Counted from the stretch's first letter, positions 46,187-55,644 are shown. The stretch: DNA of 64,000 bases from JADJPO01 sp963828555 (GCA_963828555.1 CAWHEL010000002.1:1-64000), one strand, 5' to 3'. The notes: generated from the sequence alone by a model not told the origin. Translations and numbers: made by a program.

Positions 46187-47364
46187 GCGGGCACGACCTC
46201 CAGCACCGGCAGCTCGTCGATGCTGCGAGTCACGTTGTTGGGCACCCGCTTCGCGTCGCCGACCACAAGGCGCTCCACCCGACGGGCGAGGGCGTCGATG
46301 ATGGCGTGCGCCTCGAGGCGGGCCAGGCCCTGACCCGCGCAGCTGTGCGGTCCGTAGCCGAAGGACAGATGGTCCACCGGGTTGCGCTCGACCAGGAACG
46401 CGTCCGGGTCGCTGTACTGGCGCGGGTCGCGATTGCCCGCGGCGAGCAGGAAGGCGGCCTGCGCCCCGGCCGGGATCACGGCGCCGTCGATCTCGACATC
46501 CTTGGTGACGCGGCGTCCCCAGACGTGGATCGGGATCCAGTACCGCAGAACCTCGTTGAAGGCGGCGGGCACCAGCGACCGGTTCTCGCGGACGAGGGCG
46601 AACTGGTCCGGGTGCGCAGCAAAGAGTGCCACCAGGTTGCCGATGGAGGCGATGGTGGTGTCGACGCCGGCGCCGAGGTACTGGTGGATGATGTGGCCGG
46701 CCGTGTTCGGCGGGATGTCCCCACGGGCCTCGGCATCGAAGATCCCACGGCCCACCGAGCCGGGCGCCAGGTCGCCGGCGGTGACCTGCGAGCACCAGCC
46801 GTAGAGCTCGCCGGCGATCGGGAAGTTCTCTGCCGTCTGCTGGTTCATCGGGCCGAGGACCGTCATCGCTGCCTGACCCCACCGGAGCATGTTGGACCGT
46901 ACGTCGCCCGTGAAGCCGATCAGGTCGGCAACGATCTCGAGCGGGAAGGCCCGGGCCAGGGCGTCGATCGCGTCGAAGGAGCCCTGCGCCACGAGGTCGG
47001 CGACCAGGGCATCGGCCTTGGCGTCGATGGTGTCCTTCAGCCCACGCAGGGCACGCGGGGTGAGCCCGCTGTTCAGGGTGGCCCGGAGCTGGGTGTGCAC
47101 GGGCGGGTCGGAGGCCAGGGAGGTGCCCTGGAGCGCCTCGTTGACCATCGGGTTGAAGCCGACCGACGACGAGGAGAACGTCTCGTGGTCGGCCAGGGCA
47201 TCACGGATCACCTGGTAGCGGGTGACGGCGTAGATGTCGCTCTTCGGCAGGTAGACCACGCTGGCGGTCTCGCGGAGCTCGGCGAAGGTCTCGTACGGGT
47301 CGACCAGCAGGTCGGGGGCCCAGAGGTCGAAGTCGGCCGACGCGGCAACAGGCTTGGTTGACAT
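46183..47364 (-). CDS. Cytochrome P450, CYP199-like
   Basis: 393 residues, class I bacterial P450. I-helix GAGVDTT, ExxR in NEVLRYWIP, heme loop FGYGPHSCAGQGLAR with the Cys thiolate. The overall layout (DPYETFAELRETASVVYLPK near the N-terminus, NNVTRSIDELPVLEV at the end) reminds me of CYP199A 4-methoxybenzoate demethylases, so a para-substituted benzoate is a plausible substrate; that is from memory, not alignment. First gene of the nine-gene leftward operon. Confidence 0.9.
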   Translation of the reverse strand: MSTKPVAASADFDLWAPDLLVDPYETFAELRETASVVYLPKSDIYAVTRYQVIRDALADHETFSSSSVGFNPMVNEALQGTSLASDPPVHTQLRATLNSGLTPRALRGLKDTIDAKADALVADLVAQGSFDAIDALARAFPLEIVADLIGFTGDVRSNMLRWGQAAMTVLGPMNQQTAENFPIAGELYGWCSQVTAGDLAPGSVGRGIFDAEARGDIPPNTAGHIIHQYLGAGVDTTIASIGNLVALFAAHPDQFALVRENRSLVPAAFNEVLRYWIPIHVWGRRVTKDVEIDGAVIPAGAQAAFLLAAGNRDPRQYSDPDAFLVERNPVDHLSFGYGPHSCAGQGLARLEAHAIIDALARRVERLVVGDAKRVPNNVTRSIDELPVLEVVPA

Positions 47365-47401
47365 GGCGCAAAGTGAATGTGCTAACCGTCACTCTTGTCA
47401 A
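47365..47401 (-). promoter_or_regulatory. Promoter of the P450 operon
   Basis: On the minus strand TTGACA (47401-47396) is a consensus -35. About 16 bases on is an A/T-rich CATTCA-like -10, then CACTTTGCGCC immediately before the ATG. CACTTTG repeats the half-site of the palindrome at 48147-48160, suggesting the same TetR regulator acts here. Confidence 0.5.
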
Positions 47402-47504
47402 CAGCTTGTTTCCGAAATGCTTCGCGTGTTCACCCGCGGGCAGGCATCCGGGCGACCTCGAGGCAGGCAGAAGCCCGGGCCGGGCCGGATCTTCGAGGGG
47501 CGAC

Positions 47505-48092
47505 TCAGTCCTGGTCGGCGAGCAGGCGACACCAGGAGTCGGTGAGCTCCTCCAGGCAGATGTCGCGCGGCACACGCCATCCGACGGAGAAGTAGCGCCG
47601 CGAGAGGTACTCCAGCTGGCCGAAGGCCAGCACGCAGCGGATCCGGCGTCGGTCGGGCGCGAAGCGCTTGACCCGGTCGAGTCCCGCGGTCATCTGCCCG
47701 ACGGCGTCCTCGAACCACCGTTCGGTCTGGTCCACGACGTCCGGCTCGTGAGCGGCCTGGTAGGAGGCGGTGAGGTAGGGCTTGATGTCGTCCCACTGCG
47801 AGAACTTGCGGTCCAGCCAGGCCCGAATCAGGCTGCGGGACCCGGAGGCGACGACATCGGTCAGCGGCGGGTCGTCGGCCTCGGTGAGGATGGCGTCGAC
47901 CTTCGCCAGCAGCGCACTGATCACCTCGGCCTTGGACGAGAAGTGCAGGTAGAACGTCGTCCGGGTCGAGCCGGCGGCGGTGGCGATGTCATCGATCGTG
48001 GTCGCCGCGTACCCCTTGGTGCCGAACAGCTCCAACGCCTTCGCCAGGAAGAGCCCATGGGTCATCTGTTTCTGCGCAGCACGGAGCGACAT
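47505..48092 (-). CDS. TetR-family regulator of island B
   Basis: 195 residues. DNA-binding domain LFLAKALELFGTKGYAATTI, DDIATAAGSTRTTFYLHFSS. It lies between the P450 operon and the divergent phosphotriesterase-like operon, with its own start 87 bases from the latter. Palindromic sites at both promoters make it the likely local repressor; ligand unknown. Confidence 0.88.
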   Translation of the reverse strand: MSLRAAQKQMTHGLFLAKALELFGTKGYAATTIDDIATAAGSTRTTFYLHFSSKAEVISALLAKVDAILTEADDPPLTDVVASGSRSLIRAWLDRKFSQWDDIKPYLTASYQAAHEPDVVDQTERWFEDAVGQMTAGLDRVKRFAPDRRRIRCVLAFGQLEYLSRRYFSVGWRVPRDICLEELTDSWCRLLADQD

Positions 48093-48142
48093 GGGTCAAA
48101 TCCTACTCAGCAGTCCATCGACACATCTACGCGTCCAGTCTA

Positions 48143-48168
48143 TTGACACTTTGTAAAGTGAGTGTCTA
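48143..48168 (+). promoter_or_regulatory. TetR operator over the -35 of the catabolic operon
   Basis: TTGACA (48143-48148) is a consensus -35. Overlapping it, CACTTT-GT-AAAGTG (48147-48160) is a perfect 6-bp inverted repeat, and GACACT (48145-48150) with AGTGTC (48161-48166) is a second perfect one. The GTG start at 48179 follows the expected start of transcription so closely that the mRNA may be leaderless. The placement predicts repression by blocking polymerase. Confidence 0.68.
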
Positions 48169-48178
48169 GCTTGACGAC

Positions 48179-49183
48179 GTGACGATGACCGGCGCCCGGA
48201 CGCCCACGAGCACGTTCGTGAACACGGTCCTCGGTCCTGTGCCGACCGCCGAGCTCGGCGTGGTCTCTGTCCACGAGGCTCTGCTCTCGGTCGTCCCGGG
48301 GGCTGAGTTCGCGTTCGACATCCCGTTCGACCGGGCCGAGATCTTCGAGACCCTGGCGGCGAAGCTGGTCGACTTCCGCGAGCACGGGGGCGGCACCCTC
48401 GTCGACAGCACCGGCATGTTCCACGGGCGGGATGTGCGGCTCTACGAGGCCCTATCCCGCTCGACCGGCGTCCACATCGTCGCCTCGACCGGCATGGGCC
48501 CGGAGTCGATGCTCGGCGGCTACTTCCTGACCCCGCAGACCAATCCGCCGACGCCCTGGCCGGCCGAGAAGTTCGCCGACCTGTTCAGCCAGGAGATCAC
48601 CGAGGGCATGGTCGTCCCACGCCTGGAGCGTCGGGCTCCCGCAGGCCTGGTGGTCACTGCGGCCGACCCCCACGGCATGTCGGCCACGGAGGAGAGCCTG
48701 TTCCGCGGCGCCGCCCGGGCCGCCCTGCGCACCGGGACCGCGGTGTCGATCCGCTACGGCGACGATGCCGTCGCCGAGCTGGGCGTCGTGCTGGACGAGA
48801 GGCTGCCGGCAGACCGGGTGGTCGTCGGCGGCCTGGACCGCACGGCCGCCGTCACGGCCGGCGCACCCGCCGAGATCGCCCGCCGGGGCGCCTACGTCGC
48901 CCTCGATCACGTGGGGCAGGACGACGACGAGGAGCACATCACGGACCGGGAGCGGGCCGACCTGGTGATGGACCTGGTCAGCGCCGGCCTGACGCGGCGG
49001 ATCCTGCTCTCCTGCAGCGCCGTCGGCGTGGCCAAGGGCTGCCCTGAGCACAGGGTGCCGTACAGCCACCTGCTGTCCACCTTCGTCCCCCAACTGGTCT
49101 CGGCGGGGCTCAGCGATCAGGACCTCCAGCACCTCCTGGTGGACAACCCGCGCGAGCTGTTGGGAGTGACGTGTCCAGAGTGA
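48179..49183 (+). CDS. Phosphotriesterase-like protein lacking the metal site
   Basis: 334 residues. The scaffold clearly parallels the next gene: NTVLGPVPTAELGVVSVHEA, DFREHGGGTLVDSTGMFHGR, STGVHIVASTGM, and C-terminal HLLSTFVPQLVSAGLSDQDL. Yet every expected metal ligand is changed: HxH is HEA (His32, Ala34), the carboxylated Lys is missing (AGLVVTAAD), the two later His are replaced (AVSIRYGDD, VVVGGLDRT), and the final Asp is absent (LLSCSAVG). It is therefore probably not a hydrolase. A structural, regulatory or subunit role beside its active paralogue is possible. Confidence 0.8.
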   Translation: MTMTGARTPTSTFVNTVLGPVPTAELGVVSVHEALLSVVPGAEFAFDIPFDRAEIFETLAAKLVDFREHGGGTLVDSTGMFHGRDVRLYEALSRSTGVHIVASTGMGPESMLGGYFLTPQTNPPTPWPAEKFADLFSQEITEGMVVPRLERRAPAGLVVTAADPHGMSATEESLFRGAARAALRTGTAVSIRYGDDAVAELGVVLDERLPADRVVVGGLDRTAAVTAGAPAEIARRGAYVALDHVGQDDDEEHITDRERADLVMDLVSAGLTRRILLSCSAVGVAKGCPEHRVPYSHLLSTFVPQLVSAGLSDQDLQHLLVDNPRELLGVTCPE

Positions 49184-50124
49184 ACACCGTCCTCGGTCCC
49201 GTCCCGACCGAGGAGCTGGGCATCGTGGCCGTGCACGAGCACATCGGCTACGGCATGCCCGGATCGGAACTGGACTCGCGGTGGTGGAGGACGCCGGAGG
49301 AGCACTACGCGCGGACCGTGCCGAAGCTCCGCCGGTTCCACGAGTACGGCGGTGGCACCTTCGTCGACGCGACCGGGATCTGCAACGGGCGTGACGTCGA
49401 CTACTACGCGTCCCTGTCCGCGAAGACCGGCGTCCACATCGTCGCCTGCACCGGCTTCGTCGGCGGCGACACCGCACTCCCCTTCTTCGCCCGGGCGAGC
49501 ACCGACTACCTGACCCGCCAGTTCATGCACGAGATCACCGTAGGCATCGCCGGCACCGGCCGTCGCGCCGGCGTGATCAAAGTGGGGGTGAGCCGCGGCG
49601 GCCGGATGACCGACCTCGACAAGCGGATCTACCGCGCCGCCGCCCGAGCGGCCGTGGCCACCGGCGTCCCCGTGCTGACCCACCTGGCGATCGACGTCGA
49701 GCCCGCGATCGCGATCTTCCGCGAGGAGGGTCTGCCCCTGCACCGCGTGCTCTTCGGCCACGCCGACGACGGCCCGAACGCCCCGCTCACCCCCCACGCA
49801 TGGATCATCGAACAGGGCGGGCGCATCGGGTTCGACACCTTCGGCTACGAGACCGAGCTGGAGGACCCACCGTTCTGGGCCCGCCCGCGCCGGGAACGCC
49901 TGGAGCACTTCCTGAGCCTGGTCTCCCAGGGGCACCTGGACCGGCTGCTCGTCTCCGCGGACGCCAACTGCTCACCCCTTGGCTGGCCAGGAGTCAAGGG
50001 CCACACCGTGAACTACCTCTTCGAGGTGCTCGTGCCCGATCTGCTCGGCGCGGGCCTGGACCAGGCCGACGTCGACCGGATCCTCATCCGCAACCCCGCG
50101 GACTTCCTCACCATCCAGACCTGA
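49171..50124 (+). CDS. Phosphotriesterase-family hydrolase/lactonase
   Basis: 317 residues (an alternative GTG at 49180 would give a GTGA overlap). The binuclear metal site is complete: His22 and His24 (VHEHIG), Lys137 (VIKVG, the carboxylated bridge), His171 (LTHLA), His197 (LFGHADD) and Asp264 (VSADANC). Family members hydrolyse lactones, esters or organophosphates. In this catabolic operon a lactone or aryl-ester intermediate is the most likely substrate. Coupled to the metal-less paralogue upstream. Confidence 0.88.
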   Translation: MSRVNTVLGPVPTEELGIVAVHEHIGYGMPGSELDSRWWRTPEEHYARTVPKLRRFHEYGGGTFVDATGICNGRDVDYYASLSAKTGVHIVACTGFVGGDTALPFFARASTDYLTRQFMHEITVGIAGTGRRAGVIKVGVSRGGRMTDLDKRIYRAAARAAVATGVPVLTHLAIDVEPAIAIFREEGLPLHRVLFGHADDGPNAPLTPHAWIIEQGGRIGFDTFGYETELEDPPFWARPRRERLEHFLSLVSQGHLDRLLVSADANCSPLGWPGVKGHTVNYLFEVLVPDLLGAGLDQADVDRILIRNPADFLTIQT

Positions 50125-50134
50125 AGGAGAGAGC

Positions 50135-51250
50135 ATGAACCCCTCGGACCTGAAGCAGTTGACGATCGCTGTCATCGGCGGCGGCTACGGCGGCGCCTGC
50201 GCCGCGAAGGCGCTGAGCCAGCTCGGCGCCACGGTCGACGTCTACGAGCAGGCCACACAGATCCGCGAGGTCGGCGCCGGTATCGGACTGCGCCCCTCCA
50301 GCATGGACCAGTTCCGGCAGTGGGGGATCTTCGAGGCGATCGCAGCGGTCAGCTCGCCGAGTGACTACTTCGAGATCCTCACGGCCACAGGGCAACACAT
50401 CATGCAGGACTCCTGGCCGGGCATGGAGGACTACGCCGAGGTGACCAAGACCCACCTCATCCACCGCGCGGACTTCATCGAGGCCCTGATCGGCGTGCTG
50501 CCCCCGAGCATGGTGCACCTCGGCCACAAGGCGTGCGGCATCGAGGACCAGGGCGACCGATCGACGGTCACTTTCGAGAACGGCGCGACGGTGACGGCCG
50601 ACCTGGTGGTCGCCGCCGACGGCATCCGTTCGGTGATCCGCGAGCAGCTCTTCAGCGATAAGCCCCCGGTCTTCGCCGGCGAGCACGCCTACCGTGCGGT
50701 GGTCCCGGCCGCCGGCACCTACGGACTGGCCGTCGACGACAACCTGCGGATGTACATCGGCCGGGGCACCAAGGTGTACTTCCTGCCGCTGCGCCACCGC
50801 GGCGACGTCTCGTTCGACGTCACCGCGCTGCAGACCGACGGCACCCCGAACCCGCAGGTCACCAAGGACAACCTGCTGGCGGTCCTGGAGGGCTTCGACG
50901 AGCGCATCGTGAGCATCGCGCGCGACCTCGACATGGCCGACGTCAACGTCCGCGCGGTCTACGACATCGACCCCGTCGACGTCTGGCACTCCGACTCGGT
51001 GGCGTTGCTCGGCGACGCGGCGCACTCGATGTGCCACCACCAGGGCCAGGGCGCCAACTCGGCCATCCTCGACGCCGGCGGCCTCGCCGACGCGTTGCGG
51101 CAGGGCGGGTCCGTGAAGGACGCCCTCGCGATCTACCAGGCCACGCGCAAGCCGATGACCGACGAGCTGCAGCGCATCTCGCGCCAGGGCTGGTCGGAGG
51201 ACGAGATCAACGAGGTCTTCCCGGGCCAGAAGAAGCCCGCGACCGCGTGA
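50135..51250 (+). CDS. FAD-dependent aromatic monooxygenase
   Basis: 371 residues, with GAAGGAGAG before the ATG. It has FAD motif VIGGGYGGACAAKAL, the central DG motif LVVAADGIRSVIREQL, and ALLGDAAHSMCHHQGQGANS. It is a group A flavoprotein hydroxylase related to salicylate and 6-hydroxynicotinate monooxygenases. It is distinct from the 3-hydroxybenzoate 6-hydroxylase further on and may hydroxylate an earlier intermediate. Confidence 0.85.
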   Translation: MNPSDLKQLTIAVIGGGYGGACAAKALSQLGATVDVYEQATQIREVGAGIGLRPSSMDQFRQWGIFEAIAAVSSPSDYFEILTATGQHIMQDSWPGMEDYAEVTKTHLIHRADFIEALIGVLPPSMVHLGHKACGIEDQGDRSTVTFENGATVTADLVVAADGIRSVIREQLFSDKPPVFAGEHAYRAVVPAAGTYGLAVDDNLRMYIGRGTKVYFLPLRHRGDVSFDVTALQTDGTPNPQVTKDNLLAVLEGFDERIVSIARDLDMADVNVRAVYDIDPVDVWHSDSVALLGDAAHSMCHHQGQGANSAILDAGGLADALRQGGSVKDALAIYQATRKPMTDELQRISRQGWSEDEINEVFPGQKKPATA

Positions 51251-52179
51251 TGGCGCTGCATCCCCAGATCGCGGAGGTGCTGAGCAGCCTGCCCGCGCCA
51301 CCCGACGGACCGCCCGACCCGGCGCTCCTGAGGGCGGCCGAGGAGGCGCACGTCCTGCCGATGGAGCAGCGCACGCCGCTGCACGCGGTCGAGGACGTGA
51401 TCGCGCAGACCTCGTCGGGCGCGGTTCCGGTGCGGATCTACACCCCGGCGCAGGCGCCGTCCTACGGCCTGCTGGTGTACCTGCACGGCGGCGCCTTCTT
51501 CCTCGGCAGCCTGGATACCCACGGCCACGTCGCGCGTGCCCTGGCGAAGGAGACCGGGCTGAGGGTGCTGTCCGTCGGGTATCGACGGGCTCCGGAGGCC
51601 GCGTTCCCCGCGGGTCTGCAGGACTGCTATGCCGTCCTTCGGTGGGCCGCCGACCACGCGGAGGAACTGGGCTGGGACGGCGGGACGCTGGCGCTCGCGG
51701 GCGACAGCTCGGGAGGCAATTTCGTCGCAGCCGTCACGGCGATGGCGCATGACGACGGCTTCGACCGGATCACCCACCAGATCCTGTTCTACCCCTCCCT
51801 GGACCTCGACTTCGACATCGACCGCTACCCCTCGCTGCGGGAGAACGCCGTCGGGTACGGGCTCGAGACGGCAGGCCTCAAGCCGTTCAACGCCTTCTAC
51901 CTCGCCAGCGGAGCGGATCCGGCGGACCCCCTGGTCTCACCAATCAAGCGTGCCAATCTCACCGGACTGCCCGCGGCATTGATCATCACCGGCGAGTTCG
52001 ATCCGTTGCGCGACGAGGGCGAGCTCTACGGCCGACGGCTGAGCGAGGCCGGGGTCGAGGTGACCGTCAGCCGGTACGCCGGCGCGGGACACGGTTTCGT
52101 GCAGCACTTCTCCTGGCTTCCGGAGTACTACCGGGCGTTCGAGGAGACAGCCGTCTTCCTGCACCGGAGCACCCGGTGA
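51250..52179 (+). CDS. Alpha/beta hydrolase, HSL-type esterase
   Basis: 309 residues, ATG at 51250 overlapping the previous stop. Hormone-sensitive-lipase group: oxyanion HGGAFFLGS, nucleophile Ser in GDSSGGNF, Asp in TGEFDPLRDEG, His in GAGHGFVQHF. It would open an ester or lactone produced in the pathway. The next gene's GTG overlaps its stop. Confidence 0.88.
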   Translation: MALHPQIAEVLSSLPAPPDGPPDPALLRAAEEAHVLPMEQRTPLHAVEDVIAQTSSGAVPVRIYTPAQAPSYGLLVYLHGGAFFLGSLDTHGHVARALAKETGLRVLSVGYRRAPEAAFPAGLQDCYAVLRWAADHAEELGWDGGTLALAGDSSGGNFVAAVTAMAHDDGFDRITHQILFYPSLDLDFDIDRYPSLRENAVGYGLETAGLKPFNAFYLASGADPADPLVSPIKRANLTGLPAALIITGEFDPLRDEGELYGRRLSEAGVEVTVSRYAGAGHGFVQHFSWLPEYYRAFEETAVFLHRSTR

Positions 52180-53141
52180 CGTCGGAGGTGGCGATCCATC
52201 CACTGGCCTCACCCTGGGGTCGGTTCCACCTGTACAGCTTCTTCGTCGACGCCCCCGAGCCGGCCATCGTCGACACCGGCATCGCCGACTCGCCCGCCGA
52301 GGGGATGGCCCCCGCGCTGGAGGCCCTCGGGCGCCGGATCGAGGATGTGCGCTGGATCCTGTTGACCCACGGGCACATCGACCACATCGGCGGCGCCCAC
52401 GCCCTGTGGGAACTCACCGGTCGTCGCGCCCAGGTGGTGATCCATGCGGACGACGCGCACTACCTGCGGTCGCGGCAGGGCCACGTGGACGAGTACACGC
52501 ACGGGCGGCAGCGCTACCTCCAGGATCCGGACGGCGTGGCCCAGCAGACCGCCACCGCGGCGCACGCCATCTCCGGCGAGCTCGAGCCGACCGTGCTGCT
52601 CGCCGGCGGTGAAGAGTTGTCTCTGGGCGGCGGTGTCTCGCTCTCGGTGCACCGCGTGCCGGGCCACACGGCAGGATCCGTCGCCTACGTCGTCAACGGT
52701 CAGGACGACGTCTTCGTCGGCGACGCGGTGCAGATCCACGGAGCGGCTAACGGCTTCCCGGGATACGAGGATCCGGTCGCCTACCGCGCCAGCATCCGTC
52801 ACCTGCTCGAGCAGGTCCGCCCGCGCCATCTCTACCTGGGACACCCGTACCGGACGACGGACGGCGTGCCCTACGGCGTCGAACTCGACCAGACCCAGGC
52901 CCAGCGCGCCCTCCAGGAGAGCCTGGAGGTCGAGGCCCGGGTCCGAGAGACGGTCGAGCGCTCACTGCAGGACGGCCTGGTGGACAACGATTCCGCCTAC
53001 TCACCGTTCGCCCGGGTCGCCGACGAGCTGGGCTACACGCGTGATCCGCGGCTGGAGCCGTCGCCGTTCTTCACCACGCTGCACGGCTACCGCCGGACCT
53101 TCGACGAACACCCAGGACAGGAGCGACGCAGCGATGCCTGA
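52176..53141 (+). CDS. MBL-fold metallohydrolase
   Basis: 321 residues, GTG overlapping the esterase stop. Metal motif THGHIDHIGG, then PGHTAGSVAYVV and VGDAVQIHG, the glyoxalase II/lactonase-like layout of the metallo-beta-lactamase fold, with a C-terminal helical extension (VRETVERSLQDGLVDNDSAY). Substrate unknown; together with the neighbouring hydrolases it points to a lactone, ester or thioester step. Confidence 0.85.
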   Translation: MTSEVAIHPLASPWGRFHLYSFFVDAPEPAIVDTGIADSPAEGMAPALEALGRRIEDVRWILLTHGHIDHIGGAHALWELTGRRAQVVIHADDAHYLRSRQGHVDEYTHGRQRYLQDPDGVAQQTATAAHAISGELEPTVLLAGGEELSLGGGVSLSVHRVPGHTAGSVAYVVNGQDDVFVGDAVQIHGAANGFPGYEDPVAYRASIRHLLEQVRPRHLYLGHPYRTTDGVPYGVELDQTQAQRALQESLEVEARVRETVERSLQDGLVDNDSAYSPFARVADELGYTRDPRLEPSPFFTTLHGYRRTFDEHPGQERRSDA

Positions 53142-54846
53142 CGTCAGGACATGGGACGCCGGCGGCACGCCGATCCTCATCCGGAAGGACATCCGGGTCC
53201 CGATGCGTGACGGCGTCCAGCTCGCCGTCGACGCCTACCACGAGCCGGACGAACGCCCACGGCCGGCGCTGATCGCGATGAGCGCGTACGGCAAGGAGTT
53301 GCAGGCCCTGGCGCTCACCACACCGCCGCAGCGCCGGCCCAGCCCGATGTGGGACGGGTGCATCGAGGCAGGCGACATCGCCCGCGTCGTCGCCGAGGGC
53401 TACGTCCACGTCATCGGGGACATGCGCGGCACCGGTGACTCCGGTGGCGAGATGATCGGCAACTACAACTTCGGTGGCGTCTCGCAGGGCCAGGACCTGT
53501 ACGACCTCATCGAGTGGGTGGCCGAGCAGCCGTGGTGCGACGGCAACATCGGCATGATCGGCATCTCCTACTTCGGGTCCATGCAGGTGATGGCGGCCGC
53601 TGAGCGGCCCCCACACCTGAAGGCGATCTTCGTCAGCGGTGGCCACTTCGACTTCTACGAGACCACCTATCACGGCGGTGTCATGTGGTTCATGCCGCGT
53701 GCCGCCCGTGAGGGGCGAGGAGGCGACTCCGGCATCGCGCACACCAACGTCACCTCTCGGATGCAGCAGGTGCACTCCCCCGAGGTGCTGCGCGCCCTGG
53801 TCGCCCAGCGCCTGCAGGACCCGGACGTCGCGGCGTGGCCCAACCTCGTGCACGTACTGACCTACCCCAAGAACCGCGAGTTCTGGTTCGACATCGTGAT
53901 GAACGAACTGGACGGCGAGTGGTACGAGGAGCGCAATCCGATCACCCTGGCGGAGAACATCGAGATCCCCGTCTACCTGCAGATCAACCAGGGCCGCGGC
54001 TGGACCGTCGACGGACACATCGAGCTGTTCAACACGTTGAAAGGGCCGAAACGGCTCGAGATCGGCGCCTACCCCCCGATGCAGTCGCGCCCCTGGGTCG
54101 AGGAGCACGACACGATGTTCCGCTGGTACGAGTACTGGCTGAAGGGCATCGACAACGGCGTGATGGACTCCCCGGAGGTCAGCGTCTTCGTCGAGGGTTC
54201 CCGGAGCGTGGTCGCCGGGCAGCAGTGGCCGCCCAAGGACGTCGAGTACCGGGCACTGTATCTGCGACCGCGGAACACGCTCTCCGCCCTGCCCGAGACG
54301 ATGGGCGTCGAGTACGCCGCGCCGGACGGGTTCTACCAGGCGCCGCTCACGGTCACCGACACCGTGCAGCTCCTGAGCTGGGCCTCGGAGCCGTTCCAGG
54401 AGCCGACGGAGATGATCGGCACCGGGGCCGCGCACCTGTTCGCCGAGATCGACCAGCCGGACACGAACTTCATCCTCCGGCTGTGGGACGCCGCGCCCAA
54501 CGGCTCACGCCAGCTGATCACCTCCGGCTACCTGAAGGCCTCGCACCGCGAGCTGGACGAGCGCACCACCGAGGGCAACCCCTACCACCCGCACACCCGG
54601 GCGGTGCCGGTGGAGCCGGGGACGATCCAGGAGTACGTCGTCCGTCTGTACCCGTTCGCGGCGACCTTCCTGCCCGGGCATCGCCTGGTGACCGAACTGT
54701 CCAACAACGAGCCACTCGCCGACGCGCACAATGCCCTGCTGCCGCCGGACGCCTTCCACCTGCCGGTGGGACGCCCGGTGACCCACAAGATCTACCGCGA
54801 CGCACGCCATCCCTCCCGGCTCGTGCTGCCGTTCACCACCGGATGA
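53134..54846 (+). CDS. CocE/NonD-family hydrolase
   Basis: 570 residues, ATG at 53134 overlapping the previous stop by 8 bases. X-Pro dipeptidyl-peptidase S15 fold: VPMRDGVQLAVDAY, GDMRGTGDSGGEM, catalytic Ser in GMIGISYFGSMQ, and a C-terminal jelly-roll domain (from about residue 370, LYLRPRNTLSALPE). Cocaine esterase and nonactate hydrolase belong here, so an ester or acyl amide is the likely substrate. The signal peptide is absent, so it acts in the cytoplasm. Confidence 0.87.
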   Translation: MPDVRTWDAGGTPILIRKDIRVPMRDGVQLAVDAYHEPDERPRPALIAMSAYGKELQALALTTPPQRRPSPMWDGCIEAGDIARVVAEGYVHVIGDMRGTGDSGGEMIGNYNFGGVSQGQDLYDLIEWVAEQPWCDGNIGMIGISYFGSMQVMAAAERPPHLKAIFVSGGHFDFYETTYHGGVMWFMPRAAREGRGGDSGIAHTNVTSRMQQVHSPEVLRALVAQRLQDPDVAAWPNLVHVLTYPKNREFWFDIVMNELDGEWYEERNPITLAENIEIPVYLQINQGRGWTVDGHIELFNTLKGPKRLEIGAYPPMQSRPWVEEHDTMFRWYEYWLKGIDNGVMDSPEVSVFVEGSRSVVAGQQWPPKDVEYRALYLRPRNTLSALPETMGVEYAAPDGFYQAPLTVTDTVQLLSWASEPFQEPTEMIGTGAAHLFAEIDQPDTNFILRLWDAAPNGSRQLITSGYLKASHRELDERTTEGNPYHPHTRAVPVEPGTIQEYVVRLYPFAATFLPGHRLVTELSNNEPLADAHNALLPPDAFHLPVGRPVTHKIYRDARHPSRLVLPFTTG

Positions 54847-54858
54847 CGTCCCGGCGAA

Positions 54859-55644
54859 CTACCCTCCTGCCGTCGGCGCACCGAGTCCGCGGGTGATGGC
54901 ATCGGCGGCGGTGTTGAGCGCGGCAACGATCTCGGGGACGCGTTCCTTGCGGTAGCGCACCGTCGGCATCGACACCGAGAGCGCGGCGACGGCATCCCCG
55001 TCGGTGTCGAGGACGGCCCGCCCGATCGCGGCCAGCCCACGCTCGGAACGCTCGAGGTTGACGGCGATTCCGGTCCGCCGGACCGCGCGGAGGTCGGCAT
55101 GCAGTCTTCCCCTGTCGGGACCCTCCTCCGGCTGGTCGTCGAGCCGCTGGTAGAGCGCGTCCACCCGCTCGGGACTGAGTGCGGCAAGCATCACCAGCCC
55201 GCCGGTGACCTGGTGCGCCGGGAAGACCATGCCCTCGCGGCTTCCGACCCGCAGCGCCTGGTCGCACTCGACGGACGCCAGGAACCGCACGGCGGCGCCG
55301 ATGCGCACGGAGAGGTTGCACGTCTCGCCGAGGGTGTCGACGACCCGTCGCATCGGCTCCAAGGCCGCGGCGCGCAGCTTCGCGGCCTTGGAGGAGGAGC
55401 GCACGGAGATCTCCAGGACAGGCCCCGCGCGGTAGGTGCGGTCCTCGGCCTGGACGGCGAAGTCGCGGTAGACGAGCGTCTGCAGCAGCCGGTGGGCGGT
55501 GGATCGCGCTACGCCGAGCCGCTCTGCCGCGGCCGAGACGGTCAGCGGCCCCTCGACCTGAAGGATGACGGCCAGCCGCAAGGCATGGTCGACGCTGGTC
55601 ACGGCGTACGCCGGCGGCTGCTTCATCGAGCTCGGCCTGGCCAT
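54859..55644 (-). CDS. IclR-family regulator of the gentisate module
   Basis: 261 residues, ATG at 55644. Winged helix VDHALRLAVILQVEGPLTVS, AAERLGVARSTAHRLLQTLV; ligand domain with VGSREGMVFPAHQVTGGLVM and IAVNLERSERGLAAIGRAVL. IclR proteins commonly control gentisate operons. The perfect palindrome 15 bases upstream of its start lies between it and the dioxygenase gene and probably is its operator. Confidence 0.9.
   Translation of the reverse strand: MARPSSMKQPPAYAVTSVDHALRLAVILQVEGPLTVSAAAERLGVARSTAHRLLQTLVYRDFAVQAEDRTYRAGPVLEISVRSSSKAAKLRAAALEPMRRVVDTLGETCNLSVRIGAAVRFLASVECDQALRVGSREGMVFPAHQVTGGLVMLAALSPERVDALYQRLDDQPEEGPDRGRLHADLRAVRRTGIAVNLERSERGLAAIGRAVLDTDGDAVAALSVSMPTVRYRKERVPEIVAALNTAADAITRGLGAPTAGG

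Noticed and set aside
46183..47364. P450 as part of an antibiotic biosynthetic cluster
   Set aside because: No polyketide, peptide or terpene synthase is near; the operon partners are transport and acyl-CoA degradation genes.
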